Under the pieces are notes generated by a model, which saw only the letters and a program-made list of their open reading frames with translations, was not told where the DNA came from and made no database searches. Both the position numbers and the translations under genes were made by a program. Below are positions 20,258 to 30,308 of a stretch of 64,000 bases of DNA, one piece after another (position 1 is the stretch's first letter; each line of letters opens with the position of its first letter). The stretch is from assembly GCA_014529385.2 (NCBI GenBank), contig CM043959.1, positions 91,739,529-91,803,528 of the forward strand. The letters run 5' to 3'. This DNA is from Adiantum capillus-veneris. Lineage: Eukaryota > Streptophyta > Polypodiopsida > Polypodiales > Pteridaceae.

Positions 20258-23200
20258 ATGGCTGACAACAACAACACAGATGTGTTCAAGATGTTTGCTG
20301 CTGAGGACAGGTTGGATGGGGACAACTACCCTATGTGGGCTTATATGATGCAACATGTTCTTGTGTCAAAGGGTGTCTGGAACATTGTGCAGGGCATTGA
20401 TGTACGTCCTGGTTCTGAGGATGTAGGCAATGTTGAGGATGTTGCAGGTCTTGCTGCAAGGATTGCAGCTGTTAGAGTTGTTTTGCCTACGGCAGAACAA
20501 GCTCGTTGGGATGTTAAGGATGCGCAAGCTCATGCATTGATTGCGTTGTCCGTGAAGTGCACCATTGTTCCTCACATTCGTTCAGCAAAATCTGCAAAAC
20601 AGGCTTGGGATATTCTAGTAGGTCTTTATGCAAGCCGCAATGAGGCTAAAATTGCTTTGCTGAGTAAAGAGCTGGAGTCGAAGATTATGCATGAGGAAGA
20701 TGATATGGACACTTTCCTTGCTAGTGTCAAGGATATGAATGAGCAATTTATTTCTGCAGGTGAAGTCATTTCAGACAGTTCCCTTGTGCAGACTGTTCTT
20801 GATGCCTTACCAGATTCCTACCAGACTTTTGCTAGTACTTGGAGACTGATGACCCAAGGAAATCCTGAAGTTGTCAAGTTTGATGCATTATGCACATTGC
20901 TGTTGCAAGAGTCACTTTCCAGAAAAAACAGGACTAGGCAGCGTGCAGTTGAACAGGCTTTTATTGCTTCTCAAAGAAAGGGTGGTAACAGCAATGCAGC
21001 CACTTCTTATGGTTCTGCTGCGAGTGGCAAAAATTATGTTCCTAATGCTTCTGCTGGCAGTACTTCGTCTGGCAATTTTGGTGATAAGGGCAAAAAGAAG
21101 ATGCGTTGCCATTATTGTAAAGCCAATGATCACTTGATCAAGTCGTGTCCTAAGTTGAAGGCCAAAGAGGCTAAGAAGAAAGAGGGTGGTTCCATTGCAA
21201 ATGCTGGTTCCACTACAAAAGCAGCCATTGTTCAGTCTTCTGTGAAAGGAGAGTGTGTTGCTGATGTTGATGCAAAATGGGCTTTTAGCGCAGAGTGCAC
21301 TTACAATCCTGATGTCCATGATGCATGCTTGTCAGTCGTTGCTGCAGATTCACATGTGTGGTATTTCGACAGTGGTGCTACAAAGCACATTACCTCACAT
21401 CGTGAATTGCTTACCTCTCTTGAGTCTGTCCCTCATGGGAATTCAGTCACTTGTGCCAACAACGCCTCTTATCCAGTTCAGGGAGTTGGAAAGATTGTGC
21501 TTACTGCTGCTAATGGCAGTTCTTTCACACTTGTTGATGCACTTTATGTACCTGGGATCAAGAAGAATCTCTTGTCTGTATCCGCACTTGCTAGACTTGG
21601 ACTTGTAGTCAAATTTCTGGATGACAGATGTACAGTTCATGATCTCAGTTTTGGTGATGAAATTGTTGCATCTGGCCTTTTGTGCCGTGGGCTGTATAAG
21701 CTCACTTTGTATGACAAGTGTAGACAAAACTTTGCAAATGCTGTTGCAGATTCAAGGGCTATTTCAGATGCAAAACTTTGGCATGCACGTTTTGGTCATC
21801 TGAATTTTGCCAGTTTGCTGCGTTTGCAAAAATCTGATATGGTTGCTTCTTTGCCACCTCTTGAATCACCTGTCAAACATGTTTGTGAAGGTTGTATTTT
21901 GGGTAAGATGCAGCGTTCTAAATTTCCAAAGAATGGTTCAGTTCGGGCCACATGCAGGTTGCAGCTTGTGCATAGTGATGTTTGTGGGCCCATGCAAACT
22001 CCGTCCTTGGGCAATTACCTGTACTTCGTGACTTTCATTGATGATTACTCCAGGCATGCATGGGTATTTCCGCTTAAAGCGAAGTCCGAAGTTTTTATGT
22101 GCTTCAAACAATTTCTGGCTATGGCTGAAAATGTCTCGAAATGTACTATGGACACCCTCCGTTCCGATCGAGGGGGGGAGTACATGTCTCATGAATTTAA
22201 TGCATTTCTGGCTAGTCGTGGGATAAAACACCAATGTACAGTGCCTTATACACCTCAGCAAAATGGTGTTGCTGAGAGGAAAAACGGGTCACTGACGGAA
22301 ATGGCACGATGTATGGTCAAAAGTCAAGCTTTACCGCATTCTTTTTGGCTTGAGGCCATCATGTGTGCCACTTATCTACTTAACAAGTGTCCTACGAAAG
22401 CTTTGCAGTCTATTACTCCATATGAAGCATGGCATGATAGAAAGCCTTCTATTGAGCACATGCGTGTTTTTGGCTGTTTGGCATATGCTTTGGTGCCACA
22501 AGTGCAACGCAGAAAATTGGATGATAAGGCTGTCAAATGTATTTTTGTTGGTTATAGTGCTGAAAGCAAAGGATATAGGTTGTATCATCCGCAAACAAAA
22601 CGTATTCTAGTTTCACGGGATGTAGTGTTTGTGGAAGATTCTGTTCAGCCCTTGTTGTCATGTACTAGAGACAGTAATGTAAGCTCACAGGACATTTATG
22701 ACACTTTGTTGCCTCTTGTCAATGGTGGAAATACGAATGTAAGTTCCAATGAGGCAAATGTACAGCTTATGGGGGTTTCTGAAAATGTTTTAGATCAGCC
22801 TATTACTGATGCAGATGTACATGATGTACTTGATGAGGAAAGGGCTGAAAATGAGCAGGCTAGAGGTATGCCAAAATGGCTGGTGCACACTTTGCGTGAC
22901 AGTAAATTGGATGCACCTTTGTCTAGTCGTACTCGTTCAGGCTCTCGCCATGCATCTTATGCATCAGATTGTTATGCTTTGGCTGTGTCTAGTTTACATG
23001 ATGTTGAGGAGCCTCTGTCTTTTGATGAAGCACAGAATTCAGAAAATTGGATGGCTGCCATGCAATCAGAATATGATGCACTTATAGAAAATGACACATG
23101 GACTTTATGTGATTTGCCTCCTGGCAAAAATGCCATTGGTACGAAGTGGGTTTACAAGTTGAAACGCAAGCCGGATGGTGAGATTGATCGCCATAAGGCT

Positions 23201-24547
23201 CAACTTGTTGCAAACGGTTATGCACAGCAAAAAGGCATAGATTATGAAGAGACTTTTGCTCCCACTTGTCGTATGACTACTGTGCGTTTTCTATGTGCAT
23301 TGGCAGCTCATTTTGGTTGGGATGTACATCAATCAGACATTGTTACTGCTTTCTTGAATGGTGACATATTTGAGGAAGTTTATGTAACGCAGCCTCGCGG
23401 TTTTGTCATAAAAGGACAAGAGGACAAAGTGTGCAAATGTATTACGGCTTTGTATGGGTTGAAGCAATCTCCTCGTGCTTGGTATGAGAAAGCTGACACT
23501 CATTTGGTCAAACAAGGCTTTCGTAACAGTCCAACAGAAAGCACATTGTATGTAAAGCGTGAGGGTGATGTATTTCTCATCGTGGTTCTTTATGTTGATG
23601 ATTTGTTGATCACTGGACCAAATGAGAGACATATTGCTGAATTTAAGGCTGATTTGAATGCTACTTTCAAGATGAAAGATTTGGGGCTGTTGCATCATTA
23701 TTTGGGTATACAGTTTAAGCAGTGTGATGGTGGTGTTGCCTTGTGTCAGAAAAGTTACATAGAGACATTGCTATGTAAGTTTGGACTTGAGGATTGCAAA
23801 CCTATTGCCACTCCCATGGAAACAGGTTTGAAATTGAGTCTACATGATGCTGGCGATCCTGCAGATGTCACTCTTTACCAAACTGTTGTTGGCTGCCTCA
23901 TTTATGTATGCAACACGAGGCCGGATATTCAGTTTGCCGTCTCACAGGTCAGCAGATTTATGCATAGCCTAGGGTCTAAGCATTGGCAGGCTGTCAAGAG
24001 GATTTTCCGCTACCTTAGTGGCACTTTACATCTTGGCTTGTTTTATCCCAAGGGGGGATCATTGCCGCCAGACTTACATGCTTTTTCGGACTCAGATTGG
24101 GCTGGTTGTTTTGACACGCGAGTGTCCACAAGTGGTTTTTGTTTCATGCTTGGCAGTTCATGTATATCATGGTTGAGCAAGAAGCAACCTACTGTGGCCA
24201 CTTCGAGTTGTGAGGCTGAGTACAGGGCAGTCTTCAAAGCTACGGTTGAGTGTGTATGGCTCAGACGCCTTATGGCTGATTTGGGTGTTGGACAGGACAC
24301 TGCCAACACTATCTACACTGACAGTCAGAGCGCATTGGCAATTGCGAGGAACCCAGTTTTTCATGCTCGCACAAAGGACATTGAGGTGCATTACCACTAT
24401 GTCAAGGAGAGGCTCTCAGCAGGAGAGATCAGCTTGGCTTATGTGCCAACACAGGACAACCTTGCAGATCTTTTCACAAAGGCATTGTCTCGTGAGAAGC
24501 TTGAAGCTTTCCGCAAAGCTTTGGGCTTACTCCCCTTTGTGGACTGA
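20258..24547 (+). CDS. Copia-B gag-pol polyprotein
   Basis: An uninterrupted 1429-residue frame; start at ATG 20258 (MADNNNTDVFKMF), the first methionine with a good context (accATGG). In order: gag (about 1-270, UBN2-type); CCHC knuckle CHYCKANDHLIKSC near 284-297; aspartic protease DSGA at about 371-374; integrase zinc-binding HH-CC region near 508-550; integrase core with the Asp of HSDVCG (about 574), the Asp of RSDRGGEY (about 637) and the Glu of NGVAERK (about 673); reverse transcriptase with catalytic YVDDL at about 1112-1116; and RNase H with DSDWAG, CEAEY and TDSQSALA. The order protease-integrase-RT-RNase H defines Ty1/copia. All catalytic residues I can place are present, and the length is normal for an autonomous element. 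The protein acts in cytoplasmic virus-like particles and then integrates cDNA in the nucleus. Confidence 0.96.
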   Translation: MADNNNTDVFKMFAAEDRLDGDNYPMWAYMMQHVLVSKGVWNIVQGIDVRPGSEDVGNVEDVAGLAARIAAVRVVLPTAEQARWDVKDAQAHALIALSVKCTIVPHIRSAKSAKQAWDILVGLYASRNEAKIALLSKELESKIMHEEDDMDTFLASVKDMNEQFISAGEVISDSSLVQTVLDALPDSYQTFASTWRLMTQGNPEVVKFDALCTLLLQESLSRKNRTRQRAVEQAFIASQRKGGNSNAATSYGSAASGKNYVPNASAGSTSSGNFGDKGKKKMRCHYCKANDHLIKSCPKLKAKEAKKKEGGSIANAGSTTKAAIVQSSVKGECVADVDAKWAFSAECTYNPDVHDACLSVVAADSHVWYFDSGATKHITSHRELLTSLESVPHGNSVTCANNASYPVQGVGKIVLTAANGSSFTLVDALYVPGIKKNLLSVSALARLGLVVKFLDDRCTVHDLSFGDEIVASGLLCRGLYKLTLYDKCRQNFANAVADSRAISDAKLWHARFGHLNFASLLRLQKSDMVASLPPLESPVKHVCEGCILGKMQRSKFPKNGSVRATCRLQLVHSDVCGPMQTPSLGNYLYFVTFIDDYSRHAWVFPLKAKSEVFMCFKQFLAMAENVSKCTMDTLRSDRGGEYMSHEFNAFLASRGIKHQCTVPYTPQQNGVAERKNGSLTEMARCMVKSQALPHSFWLEAIMCATYLLNKCPTKALQSITPYEAWHDRKPSIEHMRVFGCLAYALVPQVQRRKLDDKAVKCIFVGYSAESKGYRLYHPQTKRILVSRDVVFVEDSVQPLLSCTRDSNVSSQDIYDTLLPLVNGGNTNVSSNEANVQLMGVSENVLDQPITDADVHDVLDEERAENEQARGMPKWLVHTLRDSKLDAPLSSRTRSGSRHASYASDCYALAVSSLHDVEEPLSFDEAQNSENWMAAMQSEYDALIENDTWTLCDLPPGKNAIGTKWVYKLKRKPDGEIDRHKAQLVANGYAQQKGIDYEETFAPTCRMTTVRFLCALAAHFGWDVHQSDIVTAFLNGDIFEEVYVTQPRGFVIKGQEDKVCKCITALYGLKQSPRAWYEKADTHLVKQGFRNSPTESTLYVKREGDVFLIVVLYVDDLLITGPNERHIAEFKADLNATFKMKDLGLLHHYLGIQFKQCDGGVALCQKSYIETLLCKFGLEDCKPIATPMETGLKLSLHDAGDPADVTLYQTVVGCLIYVCNTRPDIQFAVSQVSRFMHSLGSKHWQAVKRIFRYLSGTLHLGLFYPKGGSLPPDLHAFSDSDWAGCFDTRVSTSGFCFMLGSSCISWLSKKQPTVATSSCEAEYRAVFKATVECVWLRRLMADLGVGQDTANTIYTDSQSALAIARNPVFHARTKDIEVHYHYVKERLSAGEISLAYVPTQDNLADLFTKALSREKLEAFRKALGLLPFVD

Positions 24548-24610
24548 TCCTGTCCTCAGGGCATGGCACTTCCCTTTACTCATGTGCCAGCTCTCGTTCA
24601 CCCCATCACT

Positions 24611-24622
24611 CCAGGGGGGATT
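24611..24622 (+). other. Copia-B polypurine tract
   Basis: ccaggggggatt lies directly before the 3' LTR. It is the expected plus-strand primer site. The same tract precedes the copia-A right LTR. Confidence 0.85.
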
Positions 24623-24849
24623 TGTTACCATATACATGTGGTAGTGATGTGTGTGAACACATTAGGACCGCCGGGGCATTTTTTCCCTCTTTAGGAGGTT
24701 TTTTCCCCCGTGCATTGTATATACGCCCATCACTCTAGGGCTATCCATCATTCCATTGCACACTAAGTAACACACTCTCTATTGTGTGCCTTGAGCTTCC
24801 TTCGTCTTCTCCAAGTTGTGTGTGTTTCTCTGCAACCCTAATTCCAACA
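24623..24849 (+). repeat. Copia-B 3' LTR (227 bp)
   Basis: TGTTACC...CCAACA, matching the 5' LTR except for three substitutions and two short indels (ccgggg versus ccggg, and ctctct versus ctct). Confidence 0.96.
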
Positions 24850-24994
24850 TGAAGCTCAAAGAGACATCAGTGACTTTAGTATCAAAATCGAGGCATGTGT
24901 TGACAAAGGAGCGGAGTGACTCCCCTCTTGTGCATCCCACTGTACCAGATCTCCTGCCAAGTTGAATTCTGGGTTCCGTTTGGAGTAGACTATG

Positions 24995-27647
24995 CTAAAC
25001 CAAAACATGGAGGTAAAGTTTCACAATCCGAGGAGTATCTGCTAGGTCCTCCTCCTCCATCCACTTCGCATCAAATGCAGGAAAGTTCTTGAACTTAACC
25101 AAGAACCGCCTTCGGACTTTACCTTTCTTCGTATCGTTATGTGCCAAAATCTGTTCAGGAACAATGATCTCCTCGTTTTCTTCCACTTCAGGTTGCTCAT
25201 CAAGCTCCCCATCATCATGCACATCACCCTTAACAGGTTTCAAGAGACTCACATGCAATGCATTGTGAATCCTGCAAGTATCTGGCAGTTTCAATCGGAA
25301 GGAGACATCATTTATCTTTTCAGTTATCTGGAAAGGTCCGTAGTATGGCATACTAAGCTTTGGAAAAAGCCTCTCCTTTCCCTTTTCCTTTCGTAGGCGT
25401 GCCTTCTCAAAACGTAAGAGCACCCAATCATCCTCCTTCAATTTCAAGTCGCAACGATGGCGATCCGCTGCCTTTTTTTGTCGTTCTTGAGACTCCTGTA
25501 AAGTCTCACGAACCTTGGCAAAAGCCGTATCCAAATCTCGCGAATATTCATCCGCTCAAATATCTAATCTTCGTGCTCAGGAAGGATGGAACCTTCGCAG
25601 CACTTTCAACAATCTCACATGGTGTCTTCCCCGTCGAAGAGTGTATCGTGTTATTGTAGGCAAATTCCACCAAAGGTAAGTTCTTTTTCCATTGAGTCTT
25701 CTGATTCGAGATACAATACTTCAATAAATCTAAAATCACTGAATTGGCAATCTCAAATTGCCCGTCAGTCTGCAAGTGGAACGATGACGAGAACTGCAAC
25801 TCCGTGCCAATGTTCTCCCAAATTGCCTTCCAAAACAAACTCATAAATCTGGGGTCTCTGTCGGAGACAATCGTCTCAGACGTGCCATGTAATCGGAAAA
25901 TCATCGTGATCATTCTGTGTTCTTGGGAGATCAAAAATGAAATCCATTGCAATACTTTCCCAGGGGTGGGTGGGTATGGGTAAAGGCTGTAACAATCCCT
26001 GTGCCTTATGCCTGTCAAACTTGACCTTCTGGCATACCAAGCAACTACGCACAAACTTTTCCACATCCTTTTTGAGTCTCGACCCAAAGAAGTATCTCTC
26101 TACCCCCTTCATGGTGGTAGCAATGCCACGGTGACCCGTAAAAGGTGGACAGTGGCATTCAATCATAACCTTATCCCTCAACGGCTGTGTAACGCACAAC
26201 ATAGTCTTTTTCATCAAGTAGCCTTCCCGAAGGGAGTTACTATCTCCCCATCCCGTATCCGTGTGAAAATATCTGCAAAATCTGTATCTGTGGCATATTG
26301 ATCGACCATATCCTCGAAGCTCCTATGATGTATCGCGGAAACAGCCAGAACCAACGATTTCCAAGACAAAGCATCTGCCACCACATTCTTCAGTCCCTGC
26401 ACATGGACAATCTGGAAGTGGAACTGTGACAAGATGTTCGCCCACCGCATCTACTTTTCCGAAAGCTGCTTCTGTGACAAGAAGTAGCGCAAACTCTGAT
26501 GTTCTGTAAAGACAGTAAAATCCGCTCCGAGTAGGTAATGCCGCCATTGAGTAAGAGCATGGATAACCGCCAAAAGCTCTTTCTCATAGATCTGTGTTGT
26601 CATCTCCGGCCTAGAGAACAAACGGCTCTCATAAGCTATGACATGGCCTTCTTGCATCAAGACCGCACCCAGACTACGACCACAAGCATCACAATATACT
26701 TCAAATGACTTCTGCAAGTCCGGCAAAGTCAAACTAGGTCCCGTAGTCAATTTCTCTTTCAATGTCCGAAAGGCAGTCACCTCTGTGGGTCCCCACGAAA
26801 AAGGTACTCCTTTCTGTGTCAAGGTATGCAAAGGGGAAGCAACCTCTGCAAACTTTCGTATGAACCGCCTGTAGTACGAACACAGTCCCAAGAAGCTTCT
26901 AACTTCATGGATATTCCTCAAATCGGGCCAATCACGGATAGTCTCTATCTTGGCCGGGTCCATTTGCACTCCTGCTGCTGACACAATGTGTCCCAAAAAG
27001 TGTATCTCTGGTAGGAAAAATTCACTTTTCTTTGCATTAATCACTAACTTGTGATCTCGTAATGCCTGAAAGACCTGAAGCAGATGATCTCTGTGTTCTG
27101 CCTCATTCTTGGAGAAAACAATGATGTCGTCAAAGAAAGTGCCAACAAATAGCTTCTTGTACTCTCGAAAAATCCTGTCCATCATCCGGTTAAATGTCGC
27201 AGGAGCATTGGTTAAGCCAAAAGGCATCACCAAAAACTCAAATAACCCAAAAGTCGTCCGAAAAGCTGACTTGTAGACATCTCTCGGCGCTATCCTTATC
27301 TGATGATATCCACTCTTCAAGTCAATCCTGCTAAAGCACGAGGATCCCTGTAACTTGTCGAGTATATCATCGATCCTAGGGATCGGAAATCTGTTCTTGA
27401 TGGTGATTTCGTTGAGAGTGCTATAATCGATGCACATTCTCCAAGATCCGTCTTTCTTCAAAACCAACAACACTGGAGAGCAATACGGTGAAGTACTAGG
27501 CTGGACAAGACCCTTTTCCAAGAGGTCTTTCACTGGGTTCATAATCTTTTCATTCTGTACTCGGCTCACACAGTAAGGTGGCCGATTCGGTGGCGTGCTT
27601 CCAGGTATCAGATCAATGGTTTGATCTTCAGGCCCTCCGAAAAGCAA
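24995..27647 (-). pseudogene. Gypsy pol: RT, RNase H, integrase, chromodomain (interrupted)
   Basis: The reverse transcriptase/RNase H frame (27647-26451) is 398 codons, with LKKDGSWRMCIDY, RIDLKSGYHQIRI, MPFGLTNAP and the catalytic FFDDII (usually Y/FxDD). It stops after SQKQLSEK at a TAG (glutamine in relatives); the text resumes with MRWANIL and VVADALS at 26450-26214. The integrase zinc finger (HCPPFTGHRG, CLVCQ) and core (MDFIFDLP, SDRDPRF, TDGQ) follow across shifted frames at 26217-25548. The end (25534-24995) has the aromatic-rich KVRRRFLVKFKNFPAFDAKW chromodomain-like segment followed by MEEEDL. The family order RT-RNase H-integrase is that of Ty3/gypsy. It cannot yield a functional protein. 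Confidence 0.92.
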
Positions 27648-28186
27648 TTGGCATGAGTGTGGAGAAAAATCTTGGCGTTCTTTTGATTAGGTCAAAACAT
27701 ATTCAACCTTTATCCAGCGTTCAATTCTCTCTCAAAAGAATGAGTAAGAAACTGAAGTTCATCAAGTACAATCTCCGAGCCCTTCATTTATCAAAGTCGC
27801 TTTCTCGGCCCGGTAGTCAACCACGGCGTAGTTCTTGTGGTACCTAGGGATCCTGAGTAGAACGTCACTCGCGTGCCCTAAACACCTCTGTCATTGCAAA
27901 CGCAGTTTGCCAATGTTCGGTGTAATGGCAACATCCCATCCGGGTGCCAGTCGAACTACCTCCGCCTGTGGCATCAGTCTGTCAGGCGTAATTCCAAATC
28001 GAGCTGCCAATTCCAAGTGAAAAGAAGTTTGCCTTGGCTCCTTCAAAAGACCTTCCTGATCCTTCACTTTGCCCCAAAAGCAGCAAAGTTTGTACTTTCA
28101 TTCATTAGATTCGGTGCAGGTCCCACGCCATGTGGTACCAGTTCTGCTTTTCTATCTGCCTTTTCTGCCACATTCCTTAGCTGCTC

Positions 28187-29721
28187 TCAAACTCTCAGAC
28201 CTGTCGTCATCTTTATCATTCTGGTCTTTCTGTGCCTTATTAGGGCACTTCGCGGAGATATGTCCCTGTTCCCCGCATCCAAAGCACTTCCCCTCTCTGA
28301 TGAAGCGAGCTCTCTCTCAGGAGTAAGCTTGGGTCGTGCATCATTTTTCTCTGGGTTGCTCTTTTTCTTTCTACTTTCATTCCCATAAGTCTGTTCGGCT
28401 CGTTGTGTCATGGCCTCATCTGTGGGGTAGGTCAGACTGCCAGAGTGAATGGCAAAGCCCCGCTTCGCATGACTCATCAACTCCTGAATAGAAGCTGACT
28501 TCTGTTCCAAGCAGTGATCTCGGATCTTTGTAGGTAGACCCAAGGTAAACTGCTCAATCTGTTCTCTGAACAAGATCTTCTTGAATGAAGAGGTGGGTAG
28601 AAAAGAGCTCCAGAATCTTTCACAATAAGCATTGATTGTATCTTTCTTGGTCATCCGAAGATGGTTCCAAGCCGCTCGTACATCTCGTTCATATTCTTGC
28701 GTCAACCAAGAAGAAATAAAAAGCTTCTTAAATTTCAGCCATTTAACAGGCGCAGTCTTGTTAACAGAAGTGTGGACCACCAAGTACGAGCATTCCCCTT
28801 AAGGTAAGAGGTAGCTCTCCGAATCTTGGAGTGCTCTGAATAGCGTCCTCCCGCGAAAGCAATGTCAAACTGCTGTATAAAAGACAAAGCCTTCGAAGCA
28901 TCTGAGTGTCCTGAAAAGTATCAAACTTGATCGAGTGGCCACCTTCCTTAAACTCTCGGACTTTCTTGCTTTTATCTTCGAGAAAGTCATACTGGTTGGC
29001 TTTGTAAAAATTATTCTTGTTCGCATAAAACTTTCCGTCATCGGAATCTGAGCTGTCTGTAGACGAGTCCTTAGTAGAACTGTCAGTCTCTGGGCGAGAT
29101 GTAGCCTTCTTTGCCTTTTTTTTGCCCTTTTCGAAGCTTCGCTTTTTACCTTTTCTGTCTTCTTCGCTCGAATCCGAGGAGCTAGAAGAACTGTCAGAAG
29201 AAGAAGAAGAAGAAGAAGAACAACTGGGTACTCCTTCAAATCGAACACGCTTCTTCTGTTTGTTTGCCTTGTCAAAAGTCGACTGACGACCCAAATAACC
29301 TGGAAAGTCAGTGCTTTTCTTCTGCTTTTTGCCGTGCTTTTTGGCTTTCTTTTGCGCGTCAAAAAGCTGAGCAATCCATGCATCAACCACGTTCTCCAGT
29401 TCCTTCTCCGTATATTTTCTTGGAGGCAGAAGGTTTCTTGAGAGCGGGTTTCGGGAGAGGTGTTGTGGTTCTCTGCCACTCTGTCTGTACCTCTTCCAAA
29501 GAGGTGTGGTTCATATATTTTGCCATCTTCGGGTCCTTGGCAAAATTGAGCATCATCTTTGTTGCATCGCCGATCAACTTGCGACGCTCCATCTCTCGCC
29601 GCTCCGCCTGAGTAGGCCAAGGCGGGCCATACTCTCTGCCGGAATCTTCGTTGTGATCCCAGCCCGCATCTCCCGATGCACAGGGAGTCGACTGATCATT
29701 GCCTAAATCCATAGGTGCCAC
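28187..29721 (-). pseudogene. Gypsy gag with serine/lysine-rich N-terminus (interrupted)
   Basis: The minus-strand start is MAPMDLGNDQSTPC at 29721. A one-base shift in aagaaaata near 29420 moves the reading to KYTEKELENVVDAW, followed by an Arg/Lys-rich part and a run of serines coded by repeated tct/tcc (near 29160-29220). The retrotransposon gag domain follows (WLKFKKLF, RDVRAAWNHL, INAYCERFW), then the knuckle CFGCGEQGHISAKC at about 28280-28240, in yet another frame. Lysine- and serine-rich gag extensions are unusual in length but not unprecedented. At least three lesions make it inactive. Confidence 0.88.
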
Positions 29722-29771
29722 GGAAAAAAAAATTCAGGGATCGGATTTCCCGTAGAAGAGAAATCGGCCGT

Positions 29772-29783
29772 GCTCTGATACCA
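29772..29783 (-). other. Gypsy primer-binding site (tRNA-iMet)
   Basis: The minus strand reads TGGTATCAGAGC one base after the 5' LTR. Confidence 0.92.
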
Positions 29784-29784
29784 C

Positions 29785-30308
29785 TCTAAGAGACTTGGAC
29801 ACTCGAAGTCAAGAATCAACCGCGACAGCACTAAATAACCACTTCAAAACAAGTCACAAATCACAATAGATGTACACTGGCCCGGCGGACTTCCATGCCT
29901 AGAGATATTGGCCCCAAAGACTGGCGCCCCTTTCGGTATTTCTTTTTATATTAATCAAATCAAAGTACAAGAGAGTGGCTAGGGTTTCACTCTCAGACTC
30001 TGCGTCCAGATGCTCTGAGAAGTGAAGCCCTCACCACTTATTTAAAGATACAAGGGATGCCCAAAAGCAGAGCCCCAAAAGCTTTTAAAATAAAAAGCAT
30101 TAGTTCTCTCTCTCTCTTAGAGTCTTTTCTCTTTTTTTATTATAAAAAAAAAAATTCGCGTCGCTCATCATTTTCCAAAAAAAAAAAATTCAGCCTCCGT
30201 GATTTTCGGAAATTAGGGTTTTTGACAGAAATTAGGGTTTGCAGGAATTTTAGGGTTTTTGGCACAAATTAGGGTTTTTGTTGTCCACCACGTCATCACT
30301 TTGTGACA
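29785..30308 (-). repeat. Gypsy 5' LTR (524 bp)
   Basis: Pairs with 18690-19206. Its inner end has drifted to TCTAAGAGACTT where the partner has TGTAACAGACTT. The outer end CTTTGTGACA is intact and abuts the ATGGC target duplication. Confidence 0.93.

Larger units (their letters stand above)
19672..24849 (+). mobile_element. Copia-B: complete, young Ty1/copia retrotransposon inserted in the gypsy element
   Basis: A full-length plus-strand element of 5178 bp flanked by TGAAG (19667-19671 and 24850-24854). It has a 224-bp 5' LTR, an initiator-Met primer site two bases after it, one uninterrupted polyprotein frame, a polypurine tract and a 227-bp 3' LTR. By my comparison the two LTRs differ by three substitutions and two small indels, about 1.3% substitution divergence, so the insertion is recent. 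The target is the gypsy region between its chromodomain and 3' LTR. Everything needed for autonomous copying appears present. It is the youngest layer of this nest. Confidence 0.97.
18690..30308 (-). mobile_element. Chromodomain Ty3/gypsy retrotransposon inserted in copia-A
   Basis: A minus-strand element flanked by ATGGC (18685-18689 and 30309-30313). Its length without the copia-B insertion is about 6.4 kb. In its own direction it has a 5' LTR (29785-30308), a tRNA-iMet primer site, gag with a CCHC knuckle, protease region, reverse transcriptase, RNase H, integrase, a chromodomain-like C-terminus, a polypurine tract and a 3' LTR (18690-19206). This is the layout of chromoviruses, whose chromodomain is thought to guide integration to particular chromatin. 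Many stops and frameshifts make it inactive. The two LTRs differ at dozens of sites, far more than the copia-B pair, so it is clearly the older insertion. Confidence 0.95.
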
